Positions 1 to 7,740 of a stretch of 64,000 nucleotides of DNA are shown here, in pieces. The DNA comes from Rhizobiaceae bacterium (lineage in GTDB: Bacteria; Pseudomonadota; Alphaproteobacteria; Rhizobiales; Rhizobiaceae): the NCBI GenBank assembly GCA_016742175.1, contig JACVCH010000006.1, positions 1 to 64,000 on the forward strand, given 5' to 3'. The position numbers and the translations under genes are program-made. Under the pieces are notes generated by a model that made no database searches, was not told where the DNA came from, and saw only the letters and a program-made list of their open reading frames with translations. The stretch's first letter is position 1; each line of letters starts with the position of its first letter.

Positions 1-158
1 ATACATATATATAGAGAGAATTTTTTCTTTCTTTTTTCCTTCGTTGTGAACTTGTGAGAAGTCTTCCAGAACCCGTTTATATGGGTTTCCCTCCGGGTTT
101 ATCAGACAGTTTTCACAAGTTTCACAACGCCACAAGTTCAACCAGCGAGGTATTAGCG

Positions 159-365
159 ATGACGAAAATTCGCCTCTCGTACCGCCAGCAAGGCGGACCG
201 GCGTGGTCTGGTGAAGCCCCCGCCATGCTCCATGATTTTCATTTGCCGGAAGATGGCATCACAGAGCTCGACCGCTTTCTTCTCCGCACTGCGGGGAGGG
301 AGCCGACTAGCCCGCGGCCACACAGCCGTGCCGCAAACGACACGCTGACGGAGGAGCGAGGGTGA
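159..365 (+). CDS. Small hypothetical phage-type protein
   Basis: A 68-residue protein beginning MTKIRLSYRQ, with a GAGG motif ten bases upstream of ATG 159. An in-frame start further upstream at 54 is less likely because it lacks a ribosome binding site. It ends by overlapping the next gene in a GTGA junction, which indicates translational coupling. I recognise no domain. Its position as the first of three overlapping plus-strand genes suggests a late-early phage operon. The function is unknown. Confidence 0.55.
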   Translation: MTKIRLSYRQQGGPAWSGEAPAMLHDFHLPEDGITELDRFLLRTAGREPTSPRPHSRAANDTLTEERG

Positions 366-769
366 CCAACAAAACTGAACAAGGCCGAGCCAGCACGAAG
401 GAGTATAGGCCGATGTCCGAAGCCGAGCGCTCCGCACTGGTCGACCCCATCTTCGACGCCATTGCGCGAGATTGCCGTGCCGCAACTTGGGAGGCAGGAA
501 GGCGGGAAATACACAAGCGCTTTCAGGATCTGGAGGAGAGGGTTCTCTCGCACTTCCGAACTTACGGCAGCGGGCCGGGTTACGTTTCAAAAACCGAGGC
601 ATGGTCGCAAGCTTGCCGACAGCGTGAGTTCGTCCGCGAGGCTTGCGCTCGCATGGCGGAGGGCGAGGGCGGGATGCCGACAAACCTCTCGGAAGCCATT
701 CGCGCCATCGACGTCGGGGAACATGTCCGCGTCATTCCGGACTACAGCATGGGGGTGTCAAATGGCTGA
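362..769 (+). CDS. Hypothetical phage protein, 135 aa
   Basis: Starts at GTG 362, overlapping the preceding stop by four bases, and ends inside the next gene, which starts at 762. The product is hydrophilic and mostly helical in appearance (SEAERSALVDPIFDAIARD, EAGRREIHKRFQDLEE), without membrane segments or a signal peptide. The tight overlaps on both sides support a real co-translated gene. I recognise no family. A regulatory or replication-accessory role is possible from its position ahead of the phage late region, but nothing in the sequence proves it. Confidence 0.6.
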   Translation: MTNKTEQGRASTKEYRPMSEAERSALVDPIFDAIARDCRAATWEAGRREIHKRFQDLEERVLSHFRTYGSGPGYVSKTEAWSQACRQREFVREACARMAEGEGGMPTNLSEAIRAIDVGEHVRVIPDYSMGVSNG

Positions 770-1775
770 CGCGGCTATCCACCAGCAGTCCAGCATCAAC
801 AGCGAAGCGGTGCGCCACAGCCGCATCAGCTACGATCCCAGTGCGCCCGAGTATCGCCCACGGATGGCTGGCGGGCACCCCTTCAAGACCACGACCCGCT
901 TCCTGAAAGACGATGCCGGCAGGCTGCTGCTCGACGACGATGGCTTTCCAGTGCCCCTGCCGCACCCCGTCGACGCAGTGACCAGGCAAGAAACCACGCA
1001 CGAAGATCGAGCTCAATCTCGAGAACGTGTGGATGAGATCAACGCTAGGATGAAAAGAGCAATGGCGAAGGACAAGCGACGCATCAAGAAGCGCCAGTCG
1101 ATCGGCGACCCGGACTGCGTGCAGTCGCGCGATGAGGACTTCCCGCTGCTGGCGGTGCTGCGCCGCGACGGACTGGCTGAGGCAATCCGCGTCGTCATCG
1201 CCTACCGACGGCTCGTCGCGTTGTGTGCCGCCGACCCGTTAAAGGGACAATCGATCGGTAGCAGCGAGGCAGTCGGCATGAACGTCGAATATCGAAGCGT
1301 GCTCCGCGATGGCGTCGCCGAGGTCAATGCGGCGCACAAGGAGGACTACGTCAACAGCGTACCGGGTGGCGAGATCGAATACGACGGCCGCATTCGCAAG
1401 TCGAAGGGCGTCTACAACATCCCAGCCACGCGGAAGACCAGCGGGACGGTGGACGATGTCCCAGCCATTCGGACCGAGAGCCTGCACATTCGGGTTACAG
1501 AAGACGTTCTGCTTGAACGTATCGACGCGCTACCCCGACTGATGCGCATTCGATCTGCGCTTGGGCCGCTCGTCGATCCATTCGAGGATGCGGTGCTCGG
1601 CGGGCAGACGCTGGGCGCAATCGGCAGATCGACCGGGATGAGCGGCCGTTCTGCAGAAATAGGCGGGAAGGCGCTTGTGATGCAAGCAATCGGCGAGGTC
1701 GACCGGTTCCTTGGTGTAAAGAAGTATGTAGCCGCTAATGATAACTATTTGATTGAACGAAAGAAAATTGCCTGA
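762..1775 (+). CDS. Phage protein with C-terminal helix-turn-helix-like segment
   Basis: A 337-residue product starting at ATG 762, which overlaps the previous gene by eight bases. The longer in-frame reading beginning at 462 is rejected because it overlaps a coupled gene. The N-terminal half is charged (KRRIKKRQ around residue 110). Near the C-terminus, LGAIGRSTGMSGRSAEIGG resembles a helix-turn-helix of the sigma-factor or antiterminator kind. It is the last gene before the terminator, the tRNA and, once the island is removed, the HNH and terminase genes. That is the usual place for a late-gene regulator. The regulator role is inference; the HTH is only a visual match. Confidence 0.7.
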   Translation: MADAAIHQQSSINSEAVRHSRISYDPSAPEYRPRMAGGHPFKTTTRFLKDDAGRLLLDDDGFPVPLPHPVDAVTRQETTHEDRAQSRERVDEINARMKRAMAKDKRRIKKRQSIGDPDCVQSRDEDFPLLAVLRRDGLAEAIRVVIAYRRLVALCAADPLKGQSIGSSEAVGMNVEYRSVLRDGVAEVNAAHKEDYVNSVPGGEIEYDGRIRKSKGVYNIPATRKTSGTVDDVPAIRTESLHIRVTEDVLLERIDALPRLMRIRSALGPLVDPFEDAVLGGQTLGAIGRSTGMSGRSAEIGGKALVMQAIGEVDRFLGVKKYVAANDNYLIERKKIA

Positions 1776-2100
1776 CCGTCGCTAGGGCGCATTCAGGTCA
1801 CTAGGAGTGAAGGGCCCGGCGCAAGCTGGGTCCTACTTGTTTGCGGACCTGCGAGCCGCCCCGGTCTTCGGGCCGGGTAACTACCAACGACAAGCAGATC
1901 AACGCGGCAGTCCTGCTCTTGCGCATGGCAACGGCGCTGCTTGTCTTTGAACAACGAAGATGCCTGCCGGCGCGGTGACGTGTCCGGCGATGCGGGGATA
2001 AGCCAGCAGGCCCTGCGACCGCGTGCCCGACTTCTGGATCGGGGCTGCCATCTTCGTTTCCCCACATCACGCGCGCGTCCTCCTCCGCTGCGCTGATGCA
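1776..2100. other. Gene-free stretch before the tRNA
   Basis: About 325 bases without a convincing gene. The minus strand is open here only as the chimeric tail of the recombinase. Plus-strand readings are short and lack ribosome binding sites. A CCCGG...CCGGG hairpin lies near 1859-1880. The stretch may hold a small RNA ending at the hairpin at 2101-2160, but I see no proof. Confidence 0.4.
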
Positions 2101-3946
2101 AGCACCGGGTTGAGTAGTACCCCGCATAGCGGGCGAGCCTCCCCGGTGCTTTCTGTTTTTGCCCGTGTAGCTCAGACGGTAGAGCGGCTGCCTTGTAAGC
2201 AGATGGTCCGGGGTTCGATTCCTCGCTAGGGCACCACTCTTGCACAGAGGTGCGAACCAAAGGGTCCTCATCCTGATCGCCCTCGTCGGTGCCGGACTCC
2301 CTGTTCGCTATTAGCTCACCGAGGATTTCTTGGTCGCCGAGAATATGGATCGTCGCGTCACCGACCTCAATCCGAGAGATGATCGATCGCAGATACGCCT
2401 TCGTTCGGTTTCTGTCGGTTCCCTCAATCAAAACCCGCATCATGCTCGAAAAGACTGCAACGTGTTCGGGGGTGATCTCTTCCGGTCCGAAATCTTTGTG
2501 AGTGATGGCGGCCAGCTCGTTACGCGCGACGACTGCTACCTTCCGGGCCAGTGAGAGCTCTTTGAGAAAGAGCTGGTCAGTAGCAAGATCGTCATCGGCC
2601 TTTGCAAGCCGCAAAAGACGTTGAAGCTCTCGCTCCGCTGAATCAGCCTTCGCCATCATAGACGCTCCCTCCTCGATCCGTTTGGCATAGGAGAGGGCTT
2701 CTTTTTCCGTCCACGCCTGGAGGAGTTGACCCAATCTCTGCTCGTCCAAGAGAGTCTCCTTGAGACTTCCTAGAACGATTTCGTCGAGAACTTGCTCGTT
2801 CACACGTTTGGCGGAACACGCCAATTTGCCTAGCTTCTTGCGCCTGTTGCACAGATAGTAGCGTCTCTGCTCCTCGTCTCGCCCGGTGCCGGTCGCTAGG
2901 CCTAAACGCGCACCGCATGTGCAATATGCTATTTCACGAAAAAGGAGTGATCCTTGGTGCACCCATGTGTCGTTTCGCTTTTGAGGCGCTTGGCTTGCCA
3001 ACTTGAGTTGCACGCGATCGAAGGTCGCTTGATCAATTATTGGTTCAAGCTCAAATTCAAAAATCTCCTTATCCTCGTCCCCCTCCACGAAAGGACGATC
3101 TTTCGCCTGATAATTCCACGTATATTTTCCAGTATACGCGGGATTCGTCAGCATACTGTGTATGATAGTCTTTGAAAAATTTCCGCCTGATCGCGTTCTT
3201 ATATCATTAAGGTAAAGCCATTCCGTTATTTTCTCCGTGCCTGACGGTCCCATCTCGTCGTTGCCATGAAGGCAGATGTCGAAGATATTGCGAACAACCT
3301 TGGCTTCCTCCTCTCGTGGTCGGAGCTTCCGCCTGACTTTCTTGCCAAACCGTTCGACAACATGGGTTTCAATTCCGTAGCAGGGCCGACCTCCTGGCCA
3401 GTATCCTTGCTTTGCCAAGGAAAGCTGCGCCTCCTTGACGCGCACTGAAGTGACCATCGGCACGTACTGATCCAGTTCGGCCATAAGGTTTCTGGACATT
3501 ACCCCGGGAACGGTTCTGGCATAAACCTGCGTCGTGGTCTGAAAGGTAACGCCGAACTCATCAAGGCGTCTTTCGTACTGGCCGAAGTCAACTCGGTTTC
3601 GGAAGAGTCTGCTCGAGTCATAAGCGACAATGAAGCGAGGCTGATGTTTTCCAGATTCGATATCGAATATCATTCTCTGAAATTCTTTTCGCTTGTCTGT
3701 GGTTGCTGTCCTTCCGCGATCCACATAGAATGCCAAAATCACGTACCCGCGTTCTTCGCACCATCGAACAACGCGCTCCTTCTGGTCTGGGATCGATATT
3801 TCTCCCTGAGCACTCTTGATGTCGGACACCCGCAGATACGCGAACACCGGGATTGCCATGTCGGTGTGCTGATTGAGCAACTTATATTCGCTTTGGGGAT
3901 TGCCACGGCGTTCCCTGACCGACTTCCTCTTACGAACCGTTCGCAT
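1793..3946 (-). CDS. Large serine recombinase (integrase) with chimeric C-terminus
   Basis: Integrase of the island. Start chosen at 3946 because GGAGG lies seven bases upstream; a longer frame to 4024 lacks this. It has an N-terminal resolvase domain with the catalytic serine in YLRVSD (about residue 41) and the arginine motif DSSRLFRN, followed by a recombinase domain (GYWPGGRPCYG onward), a zinc ribbon (CTCGARLG and further cysteines) and a coiled coil. The frame runs through the att core at 2231 (...VQEWC, residue 572) into 145 residues of antisense tRNA and phage DNA (ESNPGPSAYKAAALPSELHG is tRNA read backwards). In an excised circle the same frame would instead continue for 48 residues encoded at 31413-31559. 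Its start overlaps the end of the preceding small gene. Confidence 0.92.
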   Translation of the reverse strand: MRTVRKRKSVRERRGNPQSEYKLLNQHTDMAIPVFAYLRVSDIKSAQGEISIPDQKERVVRWCEERGYVILAFYVDRGRTATTDKRKEFQRMIFDIESGKHQPRFIVAYDSSRLFRNRVDFGQYERRLDEFGVTFQTTTQVYARTVPGVMSRNLMAELDQYVPMVTSVRVKEAQLSLAKQGYWPGGRPCYGIETHVVERFGKKVRRKLRPREEEAKVVRNIFDICLHGNDEMGPSGTEKITEWLYLNDIRTRSGGNFSKTIIHSMLTNPAYTGKYTWNYQAKDRPFVEGDEDKEIFEFELEPIIDQATFDRVQLKLASQAPQKRNDTWVHQGSLLFREIAYCTCGARLGLATGTGRDEEQRRYYLCNRRKKLGKLACSAKRVNEQVLDEIVLGSLKETLLDEQRLGQLLQAWTEKEALSYAKRIEEGASMMAKADSAERELQRLLRLAKADDDLATDQLFLKELSLARKVAVVARNELAAITHKDFGPEEITPEHVAVFSSMMRVLIEGTDRNRTKAYLRSIISRIEVGDATIHILGDQEILGELIANRESGTDEGDQDEDPLVRTSVQEWCPSEESNPGPSAYKAAALPSELHGQKQKAPGRLARYAGYYSTRCLHQRSGGGRARDVGKRRWQPRSRSRARGRRACWLIPASPDTSPRRQASSLFKDKQRRCHAQEQDCRVDLLVVGSYPARRPGRLAGPQTSRTQLAPGPSLLVT
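2101..2160 (+). terminator. Nested hairpin with U-rich tail
   Basis: AGCACCGGG (2101-2109) pairs perfectly with CCCGGTGCT (2142-2150). Inside the loop, CCCGC and GCGGG (2121-2133) form a second hairpin. The outer stem is followed by TTTCTGTTTTT immediately before the tRNA. This fits a rho-independent terminator for the upstream phage operon, or the end of a small structured RNA. Confidence 0.6.
2161..2236 (+). tRNA. tRNA-Thr (TGT), attachment site of the island
   Basis: A 76-nt cloverleaf: acceptor GCCCGTG, D-stem GCTC/GAGC, anticodon loop CTTGTAA with anticodon TGT, T-stem CGGGG/CCTCG around TTCGATT, and an encoded CCA end. The acceptor stem has two mismatches (positions 5-68 and 6-67), and the top anticodon-stem pair is G-A. 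The last six bases, GCACCA, are repeated at 31560, so the tRNA is restored by the element and remains complete after insertion. Because phage DNA lies on both sides of the island, this is probably a phage-borne tRNA. Whether it is charged is unknown. Confidence 0.88.
2231..2262 (+). repeat. Left attachment junction (attL) of the island
   Basis: Starts with the GCACCA core shared with the right end and continues into GCACCACTCTTGCACAGAG, then GTGCGAACCA. This arm is the inverted counterpart of 31533-31565 with a few mismatches and one gap. It lies inside the recombinase coding frame. The core read on the minus strand, TGGTGC, is codon-aligned as Trp-Cys. Confidence 0.82.
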
Positions 3947-4187
3947 TTTCAGCACCTCCGTTTCCTGAAAAGAGACCTCGCAGTTCACGACCCAGTAGTC
4001 GCTCAATTGCCTCGAGCTCCTCATTTGTGATGGGCAGGGTGACCGGAGAACATGTTGGCAGCTGCCTGGCTGATCTGTGCTTCCGCCTTCCTGCGCGCGC
4101 TGTCAGGGTCAGTTTATCGCGATTGGGCTGAAGGGATTTCCGGCCGCGACGAAGAACTTGCGATCGTTCATGTGGCGCTGACATCAC
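3930..4187 (-). CDS. Small hypothetical protein in recombinase operon
   Basis: An 85-residue basic protein rich in Arg and Lys in its first half, with a short acidic helix near the end (ITNEELEAIERLLGRELRGLF). Its start overlaps the upstream stop in an ATGA junction, and its end overlaps the recombinase start by 17 bases, so all three genes are probably translated together. The small size, basic character and coupling would suit a recombination directionality factor or a DNA-binding accessory protein. That role is inference and no known family is recognised. Confidence 0.6.
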   Translation of the reverse strand: MMSAPHERSQVLRRGRKSLQPNRDKLTLTARAGRRKHRSARQLPTCSPVTLPITNEELEAIERLLGRELRGLFSGNGGAENANGS

Positions 4188-4621
4188 CGACCTCCGTAAC
4201 CGTTAACCCTTACCTTCGGCAGGACAGGGCTGCTGTTCCGGTTTCTCTTTTTTACCCTGATGACCACCATGGGAGCTCGAGGAGCCGCCACCGTCCGTTC
4301 AAGAGTTGCATCAAGCGGAACCAAGGCCAATCTCAATAGTGGTGCGATCGGCTCCTCCAAGTCGGCGGTCAAATCGTTATCGTCCGCCAAGCGGGCGACT
4401 GCGCAGCTTTGAATTTCGTCCTCCGTAAGCGAGCCATTCGTTGCAACGGCATCCTTGCCGACGGTAATCCTCAGTTCCTCGTAGTGACGGCAACCGAATG
4501 TCCCTGCAATCTGGTTCAGAGCGTGCATCAGCCTCATACTGATGCCTCCCGACTCTGCGGCACGCTTTAGTCTCTTCGCCATACGACGTGGCAGGTTGTC
4601 AGTCTGATAGTGCAATCGCAT
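4184..4621 (-). CDS. Hypothetical protein heading the recombinase operon
   Basis: A 145-residue product with GGAG eight bases upstream of ATG 4621. The N-terminal part (KRLKRAAESGGISMRLMHAL, then FGCRHYEELR) resembles short segments seen in plasmid- and element-borne proteins loosely annotated as glyoxalase-related. I cannot confirm such a domain. The C-terminal half is low in recognisable motifs and ends in a basic tail. It is the first gene of a coupled set with the recombinase, which points to a role in maintenance or transfer of the island. Confidence 0.55.
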   Translation of the reverse strand: MRLHYQTDNLPRRMAKRLKRAAESGGISMRLMHALNQIAGTFGCRHYEELRITVGKDAVATNGSLTEDEIQSCAVARLADDNDLTADLEEPIAPLLRLALVPLDATLERTVAAPRAPMVVIRVKKRNRNSSPVLPKVRVNGYGGR

Positions 4622-5225
4622 TCCCGTACTCCGCTACTCCGTGAGGCCCAGTCCAATTTCAGTCTCAAGCGGCTGCTCGCTAATGCAACTAAAGGTTGAT
4701 TTATTGTAGATGGCACCGAATGCAGCTGCATTAGGCATTGCATCTGCCTCACAAGCTGTCAAGTCAGCTAATCAGACTTAACCAGTTGATATGACTTGCG
4801 AATCCTTGGCTCCGCAAGTTGAGATAAGAGAGGCGGTTGGGAGGTTCACGACATCGAATCCTACAACCTTGACGTATATTTTGAGCTCAGCAGGCTTCTG
4901 GCGTGGGATGCAGCGAAGGAATACATAATGACCGAACAGAGAACAAATGTGGAACTCAGACTGTCGTCAAGGACTCGATGTGCGCTTCGCCACCTCAGCA
5001 TCGTCATCGCGACCATGCTCAAGGATTCGCAGGGGTGATCGTGAGAAGACCTCCTGTCGATTTTGTGCCCCAAGACCGACTGCGGAGCCCGCTTTTCCCG
5101 ATCCCGGTAAGCCGAAGACAGGCTACTTCTCTGCAATCCGGTGGGCTTTCGGGTTCAACTTGCGGTAGTTGCGGGCGTCGGGAGGGCCCTCATCAGAGGG
5201 CTGGCAGCCGGTTCACCATGCACCC
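4622..5225. other. Intergenic region upstream of the recombinase operon
   Basis: About 600 bases with no convincing gene on either strand. It should hold the minus-strand promoter for the recombinase operon. It contains AT-richer sequence with repeated TAATCAGACTT/GTCAGCTAATC-like segments near 4765-4785. Short open frames here lack ribosome binding sites and protein-like composition. Confidence 0.4.
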
Positions 5226-7184
5226 TCACCATGACCTCCGCAGGGGGTGAACGCGGCGAGCGCCCGCCAGCCGGCCAGCAGAATCCCCTCCGGAGACGAG
5301 ACGCGCGACGTCTGCGGCGGTGATCCGCTTCCGCTCAAGCAGCATTCTGCCTATGCGATCGAGGTCACCTTTCCGCTCTCTGACCAGGGTCGTCGTCTTG
5401 TTCATCTGCTCATCCAGGATGGCGTTGACGCGCTCTCGGATGATGTGCGAGCGCTGGAGGATGGCGAGCAGTTCGTCGTCATTGTCGGTCGAGAGGAAGG
5501 CGAGCCCCTTGCCAAGGCCGTAGGATGCCTCCAGACGGAGCGCGGTCATGGTGGCCAGGTGCAGGTCGCTGCCGATGGCTCCGCCGGCTCCAAGCGAGCG
5601 ATTGCCGAGAATGACCTCTTCTGCGGCGATCCCGCCCAGGAACAGGCAAATCTCGTCGAGGAGCGTCTGGGCAGTCTGTTCCCGAAACGGGTTCCTCCGC
5701 ATCCGGACACCACCGACAGGCAGGTAAGTGGCATCGGCATCGAGGGCGATCACGTCGCTGATCTCGACATGGTCGAACGGCAGGCCGAGCACGGTAGCGA
5801 TGACGGCGTGTCCGGCCTCGTGGATGGCGGCGCGACGAAGGAGCTGATCGGGAAGCTTTACCAGAGGTGGCAATGAGGCAGTCAGATCGTCCACGAGCAT
5901 GTCCCGGCGCTCTCGACGCGCCCGCCTGCGCCCGTCGCGGACGAGTTGCTCCAGCCCGGCGCCGCTCCAGCCTGCTGTGCGGTTGGCGATACCGGCCAGG
6001 TCAGCGGTCTTCAGCACGCCGTCGAGGTGCCAGCGCAGAATGCCGATCCGCGCCTGCTCGTCCGGAAGCTGGATACGGATGTGTCGATCGAGACGGCCAG
6101 GACGGACGATGGCGGCATCCAACCTGTCCGGGTGGTTGCAGGCGCCGACCACGACGACGCCTTCGTTGCCTTCGGCCCCGTCAATGCATTCGAGGAGGCC
6201 TGCGACGACCTCGGTGCAGTACTGGGCATTGTGGTCACTGAACTTCTCCCTGTCGCCGATGGCGTCGACCTCGTCGATGAACAGGATGGACGGGGCCTTG
6301 TCCTTCGCCTCCTGGAAGGCTGCCCGCATCGCCTTGAGCAAATCACCTAGATGTCCGCGCGCCTGCCAGCGGCTCAGCGAGCCGAGCACAAGGTGAACAT
6401 CGCAGCTTGCCGCGAGTGCCTTGGCGAAGATGGTCTTGCCGGTTCCGGGTGGACCGCTGATCAGGATGCCGCGATCGACATCCGTCCACCCGATGCGGCC
6501 ATCCCGCCAGTCCTCCAGATCGACGGCGAGTTCGCGTCCCCAATCGGCTGCCTCTCCGTATCCTGTCAGATCAGCAAGGCGGAGAGGGCGTGTCCGGGAT
6601 GGCGAGCCGGATGGGGATGATGCCTTTCTCATCGCCTCCAGCGCCTGCGAGACCGCCCTTGACTGTCTCATCATCAGGGATATGAGCGAATGCGGCATGG
6701 CGGCGATCGCCTCGGCATCCTGCCGGCTGGCCCGTTGCCGAAGGCACACCCTTGCTGCGGCGATGACATGGCGCGGCTCAGGCGACGGCAGCGTGACAAC
6801 GCCATCGACGGCAGCCAGCACCTGCTCGGGTACCTCATGGATGGTCTTCGCCAAGATGACCACGCGGTCCACCAAGAAGATGTCGTGGGGCTTCGCGGAC
6901 GCAGCCTTGTTCCGCGACCACTGTTTCGCTGCATGGACGATCCGGCAGGCGTCGATAAAGGAGTTGTTCGCCGCCTGATGTGCGTTAAGCGTGACGAACG
7001 CGGCCTTCTCGAAGTCTTCGGGCTGGGCGCCTGCGGGCAGGACCAACACCAGCGCGATCGGACCACCATGACGCAACCGGGGATAAGCTCGGCACGCCTT
7101 CATGATGGAACAGTAGGCAAGGAAGCGACCGACAGTCTTAGCCGCCTTCTTCTGGATGACTGGCGACAACCGCTTTCTGGTCAT
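5226..7184 (-). CDS. Soluble FtsH-like AAA+ ATPase with M41 zinc-protease domain
   Basis: A 652-residue protein expected to unfold and degrade proteins with ATP. It has a distinct N-terminal region (1-190), then an AAA+ module with Walker A GPPGTGKT (about 244-251), Walker B ILFIDEVD (about 300-307), an arginine-finger segment RPGRLDRHI, and an M41 peptidase domain with the zinc motif HEAGH (about 455-459). Unlike housekeeping FtsH it has no obvious N-terminal membrane segments, so it is probably cytoplasmic. GGAGG precedes ATG 7184, which overlaps the upstream gene by four bases. It forms a minus-strand operon with a small protein and a nuclease-like protein, on a defence island. A defence role is inference. 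Confidence 0.88.
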   Translation of the reverse strand: MTRKRLSPVIQKKAAKTVGRFLAYCSIMKACRAYPRLRHGGPIALVLVLPAGAQPEDFEKAAFVTLNAHQAANNSFIDACRIVHAAKQWSRNKAASAKPHDIFLVDRVVILAKTIHEVPEQVLAAVDGVVTLPSPEPRHVIAAARVCLRQRASRQDAEAIAAMPHSLISLMMRQSRAVSQALEAMRKASSPSGSPSRTRPLRLADLTGYGEAADWGRELAVDLEDWRDGRIGWTDVDRGILISGPPGTGKTIFAKALAASCDVHLVLGSLSRWQARGHLGDLLKAMRAAFQEAKDKAPSILFIDEVDAIGDREKFSDHNAQYCTEVVAGLLECIDGAEGNEGVVVVGACNHPDRLDAAIVRPGRLDRHIRIQLPDEQARIGILRWHLDGVLKTADLAGIANRTAGWSGAGLEQLVRDGRRRARRERRDMLVDDLTASLPPLVKLPDQLLRRAAIHEAGHAVIATVLGLPFDHVEISDVIALDADATYLPVGGVRMRRNPFREQTAQTLLDEICLFLGGIAAEEVILGNRSLGAGGAIGSDLHLATMTALRLEASYGLGKGLAFLSTDNDDELLAILQRSHIIRERVNAILDEQMNKTTTLVRERKGDLDRIGRMLLERKRITAADVARLVSGGDSAGRLAGARRVHPLRRSW

Positions 7185-7642
7185 CGTGTGCCTCCTCGAC
7201 GCGTCTCAAGGATTCGGGCCTCGAGCAGTCCGAGGTCGATCAACCATGCAGCGATCACCAGACAGGTGGGATCACCGGACTGAAGAAGACGGAACAGCGG
7301 CTCGATCAGGGAGGTCGGCAGCGGGACCTTCCTGCCGCCTGACGTCCGGACGAACCTGAGGATCAGGCCGGCGATGACGGCGGGGTCTTCGAGGGGGCGC
7401 ACGCTGCAGTCGCATGACGAGATGGCGCCCTGCCGGCTGAGCGCCACGCAGGAAGCCGAATGCCCGCGCGCACGCTGCAGCGGATCGGAGCCTGCAAGGA
7501 TTCGTGGTGGCACGGTAGGGAGCGGGAGGGCGCGGTGCTTTCCTGCCCGCCTTTTTGCCCTGAAGCCGTTCTGCCTCAATGGTTTGATGGATTCGCCGAT
7601 TCGCTTCCGAGAAGTTGGTTTGCCGTCTGGCCGCTGTCTCAT
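7181..7642 (-). CDS. Small hypothetical protein between nuclease-like and FtsH-like genes
   Basis: A 153-residue product with GGAG upstream of ATG 7642 and an ATGA overlap with the protease gene. The first half is basic and low in complexity. The second half has a compact helical look (LIEPLFRLLQSGDPTCLVIAAWLIDLGLLEARI). A competing frame at 7272-7838 is Arg/Pro-rich and rejected. No known domain is recognised. Coupling to the AAA+ protease suggests an adaptor or regulator, which is inference only. Confidence 0.6.
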   Translation of the reverse strand: MRQRPDGKPTSRKRIGESIKPLRQNGFRAKRRAGKHRALPLPTVPPRILAGSDPLQRARGHSASCVALSRQGAISSCDCSVRPLEDPAVIAGLILRFVRTSGGRKVPLPTSLIEPLFRLLQSGDPTCLVIAAWLIDLGLLEARILETRRGGTR

Positions 7643-7740
7643 GGCGCAGGTCTCCTGTCGGATCAGCGGCGCACGCCGAATCCGATGCTGAAGAATTCGA
7701 TTGATGTGGGTTCGGGAGTCTCGCAGGGCCCTGCGGGGCG

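Noticed and set aside
1779-1788. TCGCTAGGGC, identical to 2223-2232 in the tRNA 3' arm, considered as an attachment repeat.
   Set aside because: Flanks do not match, and the island ends are explained far better by the GCACCA core with inverted arms at 2231 and 31560. A single 10-base match within 450 bases can be chance.
1801-2271. Open minus-strand reading of 156 codons across the tRNA.
   Set aside because: It contains the antisense reading of the tRNA (RNRTPDHLLTRQPLYRLSYTG-like residues), lacks a ribosome site and overlaps the recombinase tail.
2643-2924. Second minus-strand frame inside the recombinase.
   Set aside because: Shadow of the recombinase coding frame in high-GC DNA; no independent support.
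4861-5250. Overlapping short frames on both strands downstream of the FtsH-like gene.
   Set aside because: No ribosome sites, unstable composition, no recognisable protein.
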